From positions 1 through 64,000 of the forward strand of contig CAZWRK010000004.1 in NCBI GenBank assembly GCA_964635875.1: DNA of 64,000 nucleotides, given 5' to 3'. The DNA comes from CAZWRK01 sp964635875. Its GTDB lineage: Bacteria > Pseudomonadota > Gammaproteobacteria > Burkholderiales > Aquaspirillaceae. The notes under the pieces were generated by a model. That model was not told where the DNA came from. It was given only the letters and a program-made list of their open reading frames with translations, and did not search any database. Of this stretch, positions 16,953-25,584 are shown in pieces (within the stretch, counting starts at the first letter, position 1; the number at the start of each line of letters is the position of its first letter). Made by a program: the position numbers and the translations under genes.

Positions 16953-17987
16953 ATGACAACTCAGGTCAAACTATCACCCGGCGGGCGCACTTTTGACGTC
17001 GACGGGCAAGAAAGCGTATTAGAGGCGGCATTGCGCCACGGCATCAATCTGCCGTATGGCTGTCGCAATGGCGCCTGCGGCGCGTGTAAAGCAACGATTC
17101 TTGAAGGCGAGGTGTCGCACCGCCCGTATCAAGAAAAATCGCTGACCCCTGCTGAAGTCGCGCAAGGTGTGTCGCTGCTCTGTTGCGCCGAACCTAAAAG
17201 CGAGACCTTGGTGCTTGATGTGAAAGAGGTCGGCGGAATCGGTGAAATTCCTATTAAAACCCTACCTTGCCGCGTTGAAAGCCTGACGAAAGTGCATGAT
17301 GTGGCCGTCTTGAAGCTCAAAATTCCGGTTTCGGAGCGCCTGCAGTTCTTGGCCGGTCAATATATTGATATTTTGATGCGCGATGGTAAGGCGCGGAGCT
17401 TCTCGCTGGCGAACCCACCGCATGATGATTCGGCGCTGGAGTTGCACATTCGCCACATGCCGGGCGGATCCTTCTCTGACTACGTGTTTAGCCAGATGAA
17501 AGAGAAAGAAATTCTCCGTTTCAAAGGCCCGCTCGGTTCGTTCTTCCTGCAAGAAGAATCGACCAAACCGATTATTCTGCTGGCCAGCGGTACCGGTTTT
17601 GCACCGATCAAAGCCATTATTGAGCATGCTTTGCACGTCGGTATTCGTCGTCCGATGACGCTTTATTGGGGTGCACGTCGTCCGGCGGATTTGTATATGG
17701 ACGAACTCCCTCAGAAGTGGGTCGCCGAGCATGGCGATTTCTTCTCGTATGTGCCGGTGGTTTCGGATGCCTTGCCAGAAGATGGCTGGACAGGCCGGAC
17801 TGGCTTGGTGCATCAGGCGGTGTTGGATGACTTTGCGGACTTGTCTGGGCATGAAGTCTATGCCTGTGGCGCGCCGGTTGTGGTCGAGGCGGCCCACACG
17901 CACTTTATCGCCGAGCGGCAACTGCCTAAAGATGCGTTTTTCTCGGATGCGTTTTTCTTGTCGAAAGATGCGACCGCAAAACCATAG
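16953..17987 (+). CDS. Ferredoxin-type NAD(P)H-flavin reductase (CDP-6-deoxy-delta-3,4-glucoseen reductase-like)
   Basis: 344 residues from ATG 16953; GAGGAA at 16941-16946 sits 6 bases before it, while the in-frame ATG at 16947 would touch it. The N-terminal plant-type [2Fe-2S] ferredoxin domain has ligands C37, C42, C45 and C77. The FAD-binding barrel has RSFSLANPP near 148, and the NAD(P) domain carries ASGTGFAPIKAI near 213 and YACGAP near 310. Such three-domain reductases pass electrons from NAD(P)H through FAD to the iron-sulphur cluster and a partner oxygenase, reductase or flavin. The betaproteobacterial orthologues are annotated by similarity to AscD; no deoxysugar genes are nearby, so the true partner is unknown. 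Confidence 0.88.
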   Translation: MTTQVKLSPGGRTFDVDGQESVLEAALRHGINLPYGCRNGACGACKATILEGEVSHRPYQEKSLTPAEVAQGVSLLCCAEPKSETLVLDVKEVGGIGEIPIKTLPCRVESLTKVHDVAVLKLKIPVSERLQFLAGQYIDILMRDGKARSFSLANPPHDDSALELHIRHMPGGSFSDYVFSQMKEKEILRFKGPLGSFFLQEESTKPIILLASGTGFAPIKAIIEHALHVGIRRPMTLYWGARRPADLYMDELPQKWVAEHGDFFSYVPVVSDALPEDGWTGRTGLVHQAVLDDFADLSGHEVYACGAPVVVEAAHTHFIAERQLPKDAFFSDAFFLSKDATAKP

Positions 17988-18014
17988 TCGGTACAGCAAT
18001 AGATTCCATAGAAT

Positions 18015-18041
18015 ACGGGCCGTTTGTCGGCCCGTTTTTTT
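18015..18041 (+). terminator. Terminator after the flavin reductase gene
   Basis: ACGGGCC (18015-18021) pairs with GGCCCGT (18029-18035), followed by a run of seven T. Confidence 0.85.
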
Positions 18042-18062
18042 ATGCGCGTGATTGGATAACAC

Positions 18063-18776
18063 ATGAATGACCCCGCTATCTCTGTATTAGTTGTCGATGA
18101 CGATCCGGAAATTTTGGCTTTGCTCAGCCAATATTTGCGTGGCTACTCCATTCAGGCGACTGGTGTCGCAGATGGTGTAGCGATGCGTGAGGCGTGGGCA
18201 TCGCAGTCGTTTGATTTGGTGATTTTGGATCTGATGTTGCCGGGCGAAGATGGTTTGTCTTTGTGCCGCTATGTGCGCAGTCAGGGGGAAACGCCTGTGA
18301 TCATGTTAACCGCACGCGGCGAATCGACCGATCGTGTGGTGGGGTTGGAGCTAGGGGCGGATGATTATGTCGTCAAGCCTTTTGACCCCCGCGAATTGGT
18401 TGCGCGGATTCATACGATTTTGCGGCGCAGCCATCGTCGAGTGGTGTCGTCGATGGCGGAGCAAGATGCGCATTTTAGTGGTTGGTCGCTCAATCATCTC
18501 AAGCGACAGGTCACGACACCGGCGCAGTTATTGGTGCCGCTTTCGAACGCCGAATATCGCTTGCTGTGTGCTTTTTTGGAGCGCCCACAACGGATTTTAA
18601 CCCGCGAACAGTTGTTGGATGCGGCGCGCGGTCGGGCGACTGAAGCCTTTGACCGGAGTATTGATTTGCTCGTGTCTCGTCTACGCCAAAAATTGGGTGA
18701 TGATCCGAAAGCACCTTGTTTGTTGAAAACCGTACGCGGCGAAGGGTATGTGCTCGATAGTCAGGTCTCGGTATGA
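18063..18776 (+). CDS. OmpR-family response regulator
   Basis: 237 residues. The receiver domain (about 7-120) has the acidic pocket DDD at 12-14, the phospho-acceptor Asp at 56 in LDLMLPGEDG, Thr near 83 (MLTARGE) and Lys near 105 (VVKPFDPRELVARI). The C-terminal winged-helix domain (about 135-235) has LTREQLLDAARG and the RSIDLLVSRLRQKLGDDPK recognition helix region, ending KTVRGEGYVL. It binds DNA when phosphorylated by its kinase. It overlaps the downstream kinase gene by four bases (ATGA), so the two are translationally coupled. The EF-hand gene that follows is a plausible target but this is not shown. It resembles OmpR in sequence but orthology is not certain. Confidence 0.93.
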   Translation: MNDPAISVLVVDDDPEILALLSQYLRGYSIQATGVADGVAMREAWASQSFDLVILDLMLPGEDGLSLCRYVRSQGETPVIMLTARGESTDRVVGLELGADDYVVKPFDPRELVARIHTILRRSHRRVVSSMAEQDAHFSGWSLNHLKRQVTTPAQLLVPLSNAEYRLLCAFLERPQRILTREQLLDAARGRATEAFDRSIDLLVSRLRQKLGDDPKAPCLLKTVRGEGYVLDSQVSV

Positions 18777-19822
18777 AGCGTGTTATATCCGATACCGTTT
18801 TTACCCGATTATTTGGCTTGGTCTTGGCGGCGTTGGTCGTCAGCCATGTGGTGAGTACGTTATTGTTTTTTGTATTTGCGAGTAAGCCGCCGCCCCCTCC
18901 TCCCCCTCAATGTTCGGCAAATGGTGTGTTACTCGCACCGCCGCCACACCACCATGAGCGTCGGCCTCTGCCGCCGAACTTCTGGATCGCGCAGGCGATT
19001 CAGGTGGTGGGCGTGGCGGGCTTGGCGTGGTATGGCGCGCGTCGGTTGGTTCGCCCCATTCACCAACTCACACAGGCGGCCGAGCGTTTAGGCGATAACT
19101 TAGATGCGCCCTCCATTGAAGAAATCGGGCCGCAGGAAACCCGTCAGGCTGCGCGATTGTTTAACCAAATGCAGGACAAAATCCGCTTGCAGCTCGCCGA
19201 GCGCAGCCGATTTTTGGCTGCGGTATCACACGATCTGCGTACGCCGCTGACACGGCTTCGCCTACGTAGCGCCTTGTTAACCGATCCGGCCTTGCAGGCC
19301 AAAATGAGCCAAGATTTAGATGATATGGCGGTGATGCTCGACGCAACCTTGGCGTATTTGCGTGATGATTCGCAACAAGAAGCGTGGCAGCAGCTAGATT
19401 TATCGGCGTTATTACAGACGCTTGCCGAAGATGCGCAAGAGCAAGGCGCGGATGTGCAAATTCATCTACCGGAGGCGGGTGCTTGTGTGCTGACGCGGCC
19501 AAGTAGCTTGCGGCGTTGCTTAGAAAATTTGCTCGAGAATGCAGTGCGCTATGGTGAACGCGCTGAAATTCGGCTTGGTGTGGAGTCGGATCATTATTGC
19601 ATCGAAATTTGTGATCAAGGCGCAGGGATTCCCGAGGACAAAATCGCACTGGTTTTTGAGCCTTTTGTGCGGCTTGAAGGCTCGCGTAATCGCCATACCG
19701 GTGGGGTGGGGTTGGGGTTGTCGATTGCCCGTGACGCCGCACGGCGGTTGGGCGCGACGTTATCGCTGCGTAATGGTCACGGCGGTGGCTTGATCGCAGC
19801 GTTGCGTGTGCCGCGCACCTGA
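18773..19822 (+). CDS. EnvZ-like sensor histidine kinase with a proline/histidine-rich periplasmic loop
   Basis: 349 residues. Two membrane segments (about 15-36 and 71-88) enclose a periplasmic stretch of only about 35 residues, with seven consecutive prolines, a single Cys, PPPHHHE and RRPLPP. The HAMP domain follows (RRLVRPIHQLT, about 90-145). The phospho-accepting His is H153 in VSHDLRTPLTRLR. The ATPase domain has the N box LENLLENAVRYGE, the DQGAGIP box and GGVGLGLSIA. The loop is too short to fold into a standard sensor domain; Pro/His richness suggests metal or membrane-state sensing, which is inference. It is coupled to the response regulator by a 4-bp overlap and followed at 123 bp by an EF-hand gene. 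Confidence 0.92.
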   Translation: MKRVISDTVFTRLFGLVLAALVVSHVVSTLLFFVFASKPPPPPPPQCSANGVLLAPPPHHHERRPLPPNFWIAQAIQVVGVAGLAWYGARRLVRPIHQLTQAAERLGDNLDAPSIEEIGPQETRQAARLFNQMQDKIRLQLAERSRFLAAVSHDLRTPLTRLRLRSALLTDPALQAKMSQDLDDMAVMLDATLAYLRDDSQQEAWQQLDLSALLQTLAEDAQEQGADVQIHLPEAGACVLTRPSSLRRCLENLLENAVRYGERAEIRLGVESDHYCIEICDQGAGIPEDKIALVFEPFVRLEGSRNRHTGGVGLGLSIARDAARRLGATLSLRNGHGGGLIAALRVPRT

Positions 19823-19831
19823 TGAATCGAA

Positions 19832-19849
19832 TGTATCGACTTTGATACA
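19832..19849 (+). promoter_or_regulatory. Inverted repeat upstream of the EF-hand gene
   Basis: TGTATC (19832-19837) and GATACA (19844-19849) are a perfect 6-6-6 inverted repeat, 97 bp before the EF-hand start and 10 bp after the kinase stop. A second perfect repeat CCCGCA/TGCGGG is at 19894-19912 in the probable leader. Candidate operator or leader structure; no T tract marks either as a terminator. Confidence 0.35.
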
Positions 19850-19945
19850 CACTGGATAAATTGCACATACATGCAGCGTTTACCGTGTCATGACCCGCAT
19901 GAAGGCTGCGGGCATTCCTGAATTTGATTGAGCAAGGAGCATGAT

Positions 19946-20773
19946 ATGAGTGGCGCAATCAGTGGCGTGAGCAGTAGTAGCTATATGCCTAGCCTGATGT
20001 CGGGCGGCCCACGCGGGGCCAAACGTCCCGATAGCGATGAAATGGCGGCTAAAATTTTTAGCCAGCTTGACACCAATAATCAGGGCTATTTACAGGCTTC
20101 GGATTTGTCGAGCGCGGTCAGTGCACTAGGTCAGCAAGCAAGCAGCAGTGGAACAAGTGACAGCAGTAGCGGGAGCAGTGATGATTTGTTTGCCGCGCTG
20201 GACAGTGACAGCGATGGCAAAGTCACAAAAAGCGAACTGAGCACTGCCTTAAAAGCCGTGTCCGACGAGTTGGATAGCCAGTTTAACGCGATGCGTGTGG
20301 CCAATGGGATGAGCGGTATGCAGGGCGCGCAGGGTAGTGCACCGCCGCCCCCGCCGCCTTCTGGTGGTGGACATCACGGCGGAGGGAAGGGCGACCAAGG
20401 CTTGAGTCAAGACCAACTGAGTGCGATGGCGAGTAGCGCCAGCGAAGCAGGGGATACCACTGCAGCAGATCGCTTCTCTCAGCTTGCCAGCAACTTCGAA
20501 GCCGCTGATACCGATGGTGATGGCAAGGTGAGTTTTGCTGAAAGCATCGCGTATGAGAAGTCGCAGCAAGAAAGCGAAGCCGCGAGCGATAGTGCCAGCA
20601 GCGATAGCACAACCACCGCCAGCACTTCGACAACAGACAGCACAAGCACCGCGACTTCTGTGCAGGATGATAGCAAGCAAGCGATGTTGAAAAAGCTGAT
20701 GGAACTGGCGCGTTCTTATCGGCCAGATACTTCAGCCTCGGCTACAAGTAGCGCATTGAATCTGGCTGTTTAA
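19946..20773 (+). CDS. EF-hand calcium-binding protein
   Basis: 275 residues from ATG 19946, chosen because AAGGAG (19934-19939) is 6 bases upstream; an in-frame TTG at 19928 precedes that site. Three EF-hand loops are readable: DTNNQGYLQASD (42-53), DSDSDGKVTKSE (86-97) and DTDGDGKVSFAE (188-199). The last two are canonical. Between them are a run of six prolines and a Gly/His patch (GGGHHGGGKG, 140-149). The N-terminus is Ser/Gly-rich without a Sec signal, and the tail is Ser/Thr-rich. It resembles the widespread family annotated as EF-hand or XopAW-like proteins. Secretion is unproven and no type III system is in the window. It may be controlled by the adjacent two-component system. Confidence 0.88.
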   Translation: MSGAISGVSSSSYMPSLMSGGPRGAKRPDSDEMAAKIFSQLDTNNQGYLQASDLSSAVSALGQQASSSGTSDSSSGSSDDLFAALDSDSDGKVTKSELSTALKAVSDELDSQFNAMRVANGMSGMQGAQGSAPPPPPPSGGGHHGGGKGDQGLSQDQLSAMASSASEAGDTTAADRFSQLASNFEAADTDGDGKVSFAESIAYEKSQQESEAASDSASSDSTTTASTSTTDSTSTATSVQDDSKQAMLKKLMELARSYRPDTSASATSSALNLAV

Positions 20774-20786
20774 GCCGGTTGAGATG

Positions 20787-20817
20787 AAAAAAAGGACGCA
20801 TCATGCGTCCTTTTTTT
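20787..20817. terminator. Bidirectional terminator between the EF-hand and NCS2 genes
   Basis: The palindrome pairs seven A plus GGACGCA (20787-20800) with TGCGTCC plus seven T (20804-20817), loop TCA. It can terminate on both strands. Confidence 0.9.
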
Positions 20818-20827
20818 CGTTTTAGGC

Positions 20828-22126
20828 CTAGTGGAAGAAGGCAAATTTCACAATAAACAGGCCCGAAATCACAATCACCATCGGCGTGATGTCTTTGTAA
20901 CGACCCGACATGAGCTTAATCAGTGCGTAGCTAATAAAGCCAAATGCGATACCGTCGGCAATCGAGTAGGTGAAAGGCATTCCAACCGCGGTAATCACGG
21001 CCGGCGCGGCTTCGGTTAAGTCGTCCCAGTCGATTTCGGCCAGCCCGCGCGTCATCAGAACGGCGACATAGCACAAGGCGGGTGCGGTGGCGTAAGCGGG
21101 CACGGTTCCGGCCAAAGGCGACAAGAAGAGTGCCGCAATAAAGAACAACGCTACGACCACTGCTGTGAGTCCAGTCCGGCCGCCAACGGCGGTGCCTGCA
21201 GCCGATTCAACATAAGCGGTGACGCTGGAGGTGCCGAGCATGCCGCCAGCAATAATGGCAGTGGAATCAGCGAATAATGCTTTTTTCAGGCGCGGCAATT
21301 GGCCGTTTTGATCCAGCAATCCGGCTCGGTGCGAAACACCAATTAAGGTGCCAGTGGTGTCAAACAAGTCGACAAAGAAGAAGATAAAAATCACCCCAAC
21401 TAAGCCTGCGTTCAGCGCGCCTGCGATGTCCATTTGCATGAACGTCGGGCTGATAGATGGCGGCATCGCGAAAATGCCTTTGAATTCTGATAAGCCTAGC
21501 AACACCGAACTAAATGTCACAAAGAGCACGCCAATGATGATGGAGCCGGTGACTTTGCGATATTCCAGCGACACGATCAGCAAAAAGCCAAAAATCGCAA
21601 GCAAAGTGCTCGGTGCGGCAATGCTGCCTAAGGTCACGAGCGTGGCTTCGGAGCCGGTAATGACGCCTGCGCCGCGCAAGCCAATAATGGCTAAAAACAA
21701 GCCGACCCCAGCGGAAATCGCCAGTTTAAGCGAGTGCGGAATGGCGTTGACGATTAGTTCACGCAGTCGAAATGACGTGATCGCGACAAAAATAAGCCCC
21801 GAAATAAATACGGCACCCAGTGCGACTTGCCATGGCACGCCCATGCCTTTGACGACGGCAAAGGTAAAGTAGGCGTTCAGCCCCATCCCCGGCGCGAGTG
21901 CAATCGGGTAGTTCGCGACTAAGCCCATCACGAGTGTGCCAAATGCCGCGGCAATACACGTCGCGACGAAGACGGCATTAAAGTCCATGCCGGTTTGGGA
22001 CAAAATCGCGGGGTTCACGAAAATAATGTAAGCCATCGTCAGGAAGGTGGTCGCACCAGCGATGATTTCGGTTTTGACCGTGGTGCCGTGTTCCTTAAGC
22101 TTGAAATATCGGTCTAGGAATGTCAT
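20828..22126 (-). CDS. NCS2 family purine permease (AzgA/PbuG-like)
   Basis: 432 residues from ATG 22126. The open frame extends 225 bases upstream, but MTFLDRYFKLKEHGTTVKTE is the typical start of this family. About 12-14 membrane segments are expected. Family motifs include TEIIAGATTFLTMAYIIFVNP near residue 20, the NPAIL and GMGLNAYF region near 85, FFFVDLFDTTGTLIG near 245, and GTSSVTAYVESAAG near 290. AzgA-type members import adenine, guanine or hypoxanthine by proton symport; the substrate here is inferred. The ribosome-binding site is weak. I looked for a purine riboswitch upstream and saw none. It ends at a terminator shared with the EF-hand gene. Confidence 0.9.
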   Translation of the reverse strand: MTFLDRYFKLKEHGTTVKTEIIAGATTFLTMAYIIFVNPAILSQTGMDFNAVFVATCIAAAFGTLVMGLVANYPIALAPGMGLNAYFTFAVVKGMGVPWQVALGAVFISGLIFVAITSFRLRELIVNAIPHSLKLAISAGVGLFLAIIGLRGAGVITGSEATLVTLGSIAAPSTLLAIFGFLLIVSLEYRKVTGSIIIGVLFVTFSSVLLGLSEFKGIFAMPPSISPTFMQMDIAGALNAGLVGVIFIFFFVDLFDTTGTLIGVSHRAGLLDQNGQLPRLKKALFADSTAIIAGGMLGTSSVTAYVESAAGTAVGGRTGLTAVVVALFFIAALFLSPLAGTVPAYATAPALCYVAVLMTRGLAEIDWDDLTEAAPAVITAVGMPFTYSIADGIAFGFISYALIKLMSGRYKDITPMVIVISGLFIVKFAFFH

Positions 22127-22471
22127 GAGAAATAGCCTGCTATCAGGGATTGGGAGGTGATGCCGTGTCTCAGTTTTGAGAAACGGCTGGGCGGAGCAGA
22201 AATGCACGAAGGCGCGGATTCTAACTGAAAATGGGCTGCTTATCCGTGCGAGATCGGGCTGTTTGTCGCTTTTATAGCATCCTATTCTAAAGTTGAGGTT
22301 TTTGACTGAGCAGGCAGAAAGCATGCGATTTTTGTGCCCGTTCGACTGCATCTACATGATTTCTTGGTCTTTCTCTGTGTAAAAACCATAAAGCGGCATT
22401 CTGCTGGAAAAAGATTTTTATGTTACGCTGCAACATACGCGTATTACGCAAACTGTTGCAGGTCAAAAATC
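22127..22471. other. 345-bp intergenic region between the NCS2 permease and gmk
   Basis: No gene is supported here. On the plus strand TTGGTC (22364-22369) and CATAAA (22387-22392), 17 bp apart, are a weak candidate gmk promoter. ATGTTAC-GCT-GCAACAT (22420-22436) is an almost perfect inverted repeat just downstream. On the minus strand a TAGAAT-like -10 precedes the permease. All are low-confidence sequence matches. Confidence 0.4.
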
Positions 22472-23095
22472 ATGAAAAAAGGCAATATTTTTGTGGTGAC
22501 TGCGCCTTCTGGTGCCGGAAAAACCACGCTTGTCGCAGCGTTGTTGGCGGCTGATCGCGATATTCAGCTGTCGATTTCTTACACGACACGTGCACCACGA
22601 GAGGGCGAGGTGCATGGAATCCACTATCATTTTATTGATCGGCCTTGCTTTGAAGGCATGATCGCCCGTGGTGAATTCTTGGAGCATGCCGAGGTGTATG
22701 GCAATTATTACGGCACATCGGAGGTTTGGATTCGCGATCAAATTTCTGCGGGTCGGGATTTATTGCTAGAAATTGATTGGCAGGGTGCTCAGCAAGTGCG
22801 TCGGTTGTTCCCAGAGGCGATTGGCATTTTTATTTTGCCGCCTTCTATTGATGCGTTGGGTTCGCGGTTGCGCAATCGCGGTAAAGATTCTGAAGAGGTG
22901 ATTTGTCAGCGTTTAGCGGTCGTGCGATCGGAAATTGATCACGCGGGCGAGGCGGACTATTTGATCATTAATGAAGAGATCGACACCGCTGTTCGTGACT
23001 TTGTGAGCATCGTGCGCGCAGAGCGACTCCGTACAACGTATCAAATGGCGCGCCGGTCACGCCAGATTTCTGAAATGCAGAGTTTGGATCGTTAA
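22472..23095 (+). CDS. gmk: Guanylate kinase
   Basis: 207 residues from ATG 22472; the longer open frame is rejected because [19 protein letters not shown] is the family N-terminus. The Walker A loop is SGAGKTT (13-19). The GMP-binding region [21 protein letters not shown] is near 34-54, with the conserved Tyr and Glu residues [15 protein letters not shown] near 68-82, and [12 protein letters not shown] near 98 completes the active site. It phosphorylates GMP to GDP with ATP. It is first in gmk-rpoZ-spoT, the same order as in E. coli, which groups guanine nucleotide supply with (p)ppGpp metabolism. A weak terminator-like hairpin separates it from rpoZ by 62 bp. Confidence 0.97.
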   Translation: MKKGNIFVVTAPSGAGKTTLVAALLAADRDIQLSISYTTRAPREGEVHGIHYHFIDRPCFEGMIARGEFLEHAEVYGNYYGTSEVWIRDQISAGRDLLLEIDWQGAQQVRRLFPEAIGIFILPPSIDALGSRLRNRGKDSEEVICQRLAVVRSEIDHAGEADYLIINEEIDTAVRDFVSIVRAERLRTTYQMARRSRQISEMQSLDR

Positions 23096-23104
23096 GTGTG
23101 TGTG

Positions 23105-23140
23105 ACCGCCAGAGTGTGTTTGGCGGGTGTTTTTATTTTT
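23105..23140 (+). terminator. Possible attenuating terminator between gmk and rpoZ
   Basis: CCGCCA (23106-23111) pairs with TGGCGG (23121-23126), then GTG and a T-rich tract to 23140. The stem is only six strong pairs, so partial termination within the operon is likely. Confidence 0.5.
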
Positions 23141-23157
23141 GTTTAAAGGAATTTTTC

Positions 23158-23361
23158 ATGGCTCGCGTCACTGTTGAAGAGTGTTTGAAGCATATCGGTA
23201 ACCGTTTTGATCTGACTTTGGCTGCGACCTATCGTGCACGCCAAGTGGCAACAGGGGCAACAACGTTGGTTGAAGCGGGTCGGGATAAACCGACGGTGGT
23301 GGCTCTGCGTGAAATTGCAGCAGGTCATGTTGGTCTTGAAGTATTGAAGCGCCGGCCCTAA
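23158..23361 (+). CDS. rpoZ: DNA-directed RNA polymerase omega subunit
   Basis: 67 residues from ATG 23158 with AAAGGA 7 bases upstream. The start [19 protein letters not shown] and the segment [13 protein letters not shown] are diagnostic of omega. Omega wraps the beta' subunit, helps RNA polymerase assembly and forms part of one ppGpp-binding site in proteobacteria, through the N-terminal MARVTV residues and R/K positions that are retained here. The C-terminus ([10 protein letters not shown]) is shorter than the E. coli protein (91 residues), normal for betaproteobacteria. It lies 33 bp before spoT. Confidence 0.96.
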   Translation: MARVTVEECLKHIGNRFDLTLAATYRARQVATGATTLVEAGRDKPTVVALREIAAGHVGLEVLKRRP

Positions 23362-23394
23362 GCCGGTTGTGATTAAGATGGATAGGGTATAGAT

Positions 23395-25569
23395 ATGAAC
23401 GTGCTACAAAACGAATTGATTTCAGCGGGGGGTGAAGGGGAGTACGTCGCCCTCGTTGAGGCCGAGGCTCAAGCCTTGTTCGATGCCGCAGCGCTATACC
23501 TTCGTCCTGAAGACGTTGACACCATTCGGCGGGCATTTGCGTTTAGTCGGGCGGCGCATTGTGGGCAAATTCGCAAAAGCGGTGAGCCTTACATTACGCA
23601 CCCGATTGCGGTGGCAAAAATTCTGACGGATTGGCGCATTGATTCTCAGGGTTTATGCGCCGCCCTGCTGCACGATGTCATGGAGGATACGGGGGTTGCC
23701 AAGCTGACGCTCGCGGAACATTTTGGTAAGTCGGTTGCAGATTTGGTCGACGGCTTGTCCAAGCTCGAAAAGCTTGAGTACCAAACCCGCGAAGCTGCGC
23801 AAGCTGAGAATTTCCGAAAAATGGTGTTAGCGATGGCGCAAGACATTCGTGTCATCATCGTGAAGCTGGCTGACCGCCTGCACAACATGAGCACGCTAGA
23901 TGCCATGCGCGAGGATAAACGCCAGCGGATCGCGCAAGAAACCTTAGATATTTATGCGCCGATTGCGAATCGAATTGGCCTCAATAAAGTCTACCGAACA
24001 CTCGAAGATTTATCGTTTCAGCACTTACACCCGCATCGTTATCAAGTCATTCTCAAAGCCATTCACGCTGCACGTGGCAATCGTCGCGAATTAGTTGACA
24101 AAATTTTAGAAAATATTAGTGCCCGACTAGAAGAAACAAAGATTGACGCTCTGATTAAGGGGCGAGAAAAAAATCTTTATAGCATCTACCGAAAAATGCA
24201 GGAAAAGCACCTGAGTTTTTCTGAGGTTTTGGATATTTATGCGTTTCGTGTTGTGGTGAAAGACACGCCGAGTTGTTACCTTGCCCTAGGGGTGCTGCAT
24301 AGCCTCTATAAACCGATTCCCGGTAAGTTCAAAGATTACATTGCTATTCCTAAGGGCAATGGCTACCAGTCGCTCCATACCACGTTGTTCGGCCCGTACG
24401 GCACCCCCATTGAAATTCAGATTCGCACTCAAGAAATGCATCGGATTGCTGAAACCGGTGTGGCAAGCCATTGGATGTATAAGTCCGGCGACGCCTCGAT
24501 TGATCAGGCGCAACAGCGCACACATCAATGGTTACAGGATATTTTGGATATTCAAGCCGAGTCTGGCGATGCGATCGAATTTTTAGAGCATATCAAGGTC
24601 GATTTATTCCCTGACGAAGTGTATGTTTTCACGCCCAAAGGCAAGATTATGGTTTTGCCTCAGGGGTCGACCGCCGTCGATTTTGCGTATGCTGTGCACA
24701 CTGATATTGGCCATCGTTGCACCGGTGCAAAGGTGAACCATGAAATGGTTTCGCTGCGAACGCGGCTGAAAAATGGCGATCAAGTTGAGGTGATCACGGC
24801 CCCGCACGCCAAGCCAAATCCGTCTTGGTTAGGGTTTGTGACCAGTGGCCGCGCACGGAGCCATATTCGCAACTTCTTAAAAGGCATGCATCGAGAGGAA
24901 GCGGTCGAATTGGGCGAGCGTCTCTTGGTGCAGTCGGTGAACTCACTTTCGACACGAGGCTTTACGCTGGATGCCGAAGTGTGGGAAATGTACCTTCGTG
25001 AGTTTGCCGAGCGTGGTCATACGCGCTTGGATGTCTTGTCGGACATTGGGACAGGCAAGCAGCTGCCGGTGGTGGTGGCGAGTCGCTTGTTAGAAATTGC
25101 GGGTGAAGCGCTTGGCGCCAGTGTTCGCTCAGGCCCGATCACCATTCGGGGGACCGAAGGCGCTTCTTTGCAATTCTCCCCGTGTTGCAATCCGATTCCG
25201 GGCGATGTGGTGGTCGGCACAGTGAATAAGGGTCAAGGTGTCTTGGTGCATCGCCATGATTGTGCGAATGCACATAAAATCGACGCAGAAAAATTATTGG
25301 ACATGGAGTGGGATCTTGTTCAACCTGCTCTGTTTGGCGTGCCGGTCTTAGTTTTGGCAAAAAGCGAGCGCGGTGCACTGGCTAGCGTTGCCGCTGCGAT
25401 CACTGAAGCTTCGGCCAATATTGAAAGCGTTGATATGCAAGACGCCCATTCTGGCGAGGGGTATGTGCAAATTCGTTTCCGGCTTCAAGTTGAAGGTGTG
25501 ACGCATTTGGATACTGTTCTGTTAGGCATTCAATCTCAGCCTGCCGTGGTACGTGCTACCCGTGGTTGA
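23395..25569 (+). CDS. spoT: Bifunctional (p)ppGpp synthetase/hydrolase
   Basis: 724 residues. The hydrolase domain (about 40-195) carries the HD motif at H93-D94 in LLHDVMEDTG. The synthetase domain (about 235-350) has LYSIYRKMQ near 261, KFKDYIAIPKGNGYQSLHTT near 311-330 and IEIQIRTQEMH near 339. The KFKD sequence is of the basic type seen in bifunctional enzymes rather than the acidic EXDD of RelA. A TGS domain (about 390-450, VYVFTPKGKIM), a zinc-finger-like region with SPCCNPIPGD, and a C-terminal ACT domain follow. Both catalytic halves look intact. It makes and breaks the stringent alarmone. It sits in gmk-rpoZ-spoT, and thiS follows after 15 bp. Confidence 0.96.
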   Translation: MNVLQNELISAGGEGEYVALVEAEAQALFDAAALYLRPEDVDTIRRAFAFSRAAHCGQIRKSGEPYITHPIAVAKILTDWRIDSQGLCAALLHDVMEDTGVAKLTLAEHFGKSVADLVDGLSKLEKLEYQTREAAQAENFRKMVLAMAQDIRVIIVKLADRLHNMSTLDAMREDKRQRIAQETLDIYAPIANRIGLNKVYRTLEDLSFQHLHPHRYQVILKAIHAARGNRRELVDKILENISARLEETKIDALIKGREKNLYSIYRKMQEKHLSFSEVLDIYAFRVVVKDTPSCYLALGVLHSLYKPIPGKFKDYIAIPKGNGYQSLHTTLFGPYGTPIEIQIRTQEMHRIAETGVASHWMYKSGDASIDQAQQRTHQWLQDILDIQAESGDAIEFLEHIKVDLFPDEVYVFTPKGKIMVLPQGSTAVDFAYAVHTDIGHRCTGAKVNHEMVSLRTRLKNGDQVEVITAPHAKPNPSWLGFVTSGRARSHIRNFLKGMHREEAVELGERLLVQSVNSLSTRGFTLDAEVWEMYLREFAERGHTRLDVLSDIGTGKQLPVVVASRLLEIAGEALGASVRSGPITIRGTEGASLQFSPCCNPIPGDVVVGTVNKGQGVLVHRHDCANAHKIDAEKLLDMEWDLVQPALFGVPVLVLAKSERGALASVAAAITEASANIESVDMQDAHSGEGYVQIRFRLQVEGVTHLDTVLLGIQSQPAVVRATRG

Positions 25570-25584
25570 TTCTGGTTTAACAAT

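Noticed and set aside
17262..18062. 266-codon open frame antisense to the flavin reductase gene
   Set aside because: A shadow of a real gene; its sequence is low-complexity Arg/His-rich and it spans a terminator.
19161..19958. 265-codon open frame antisense to the histidine kinase gene
   Set aside because: Arg/His-rich shadow translation with no start signal or family resemblance.
20340..20400. Polyproline and Gly/His stretch of the EF-hand gene as a DNA repeat or recombination site
   Set aside because: Low-complexity coding sequence in frame, explained by the protein composition.
22127..22350. Possible purine riboswitch before the NCS2 permease
   Set aside because: No purine aptamer core (TATA...loop pairs with conserved pyrimidine at the junction) could be found on the minus strand.
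25570..25584. Possible TPP riboswitch before thiS
   Set aside because: Only 15 bp separate spoT and thiS, too short, and no THI-box sequence is visible before thiG either.
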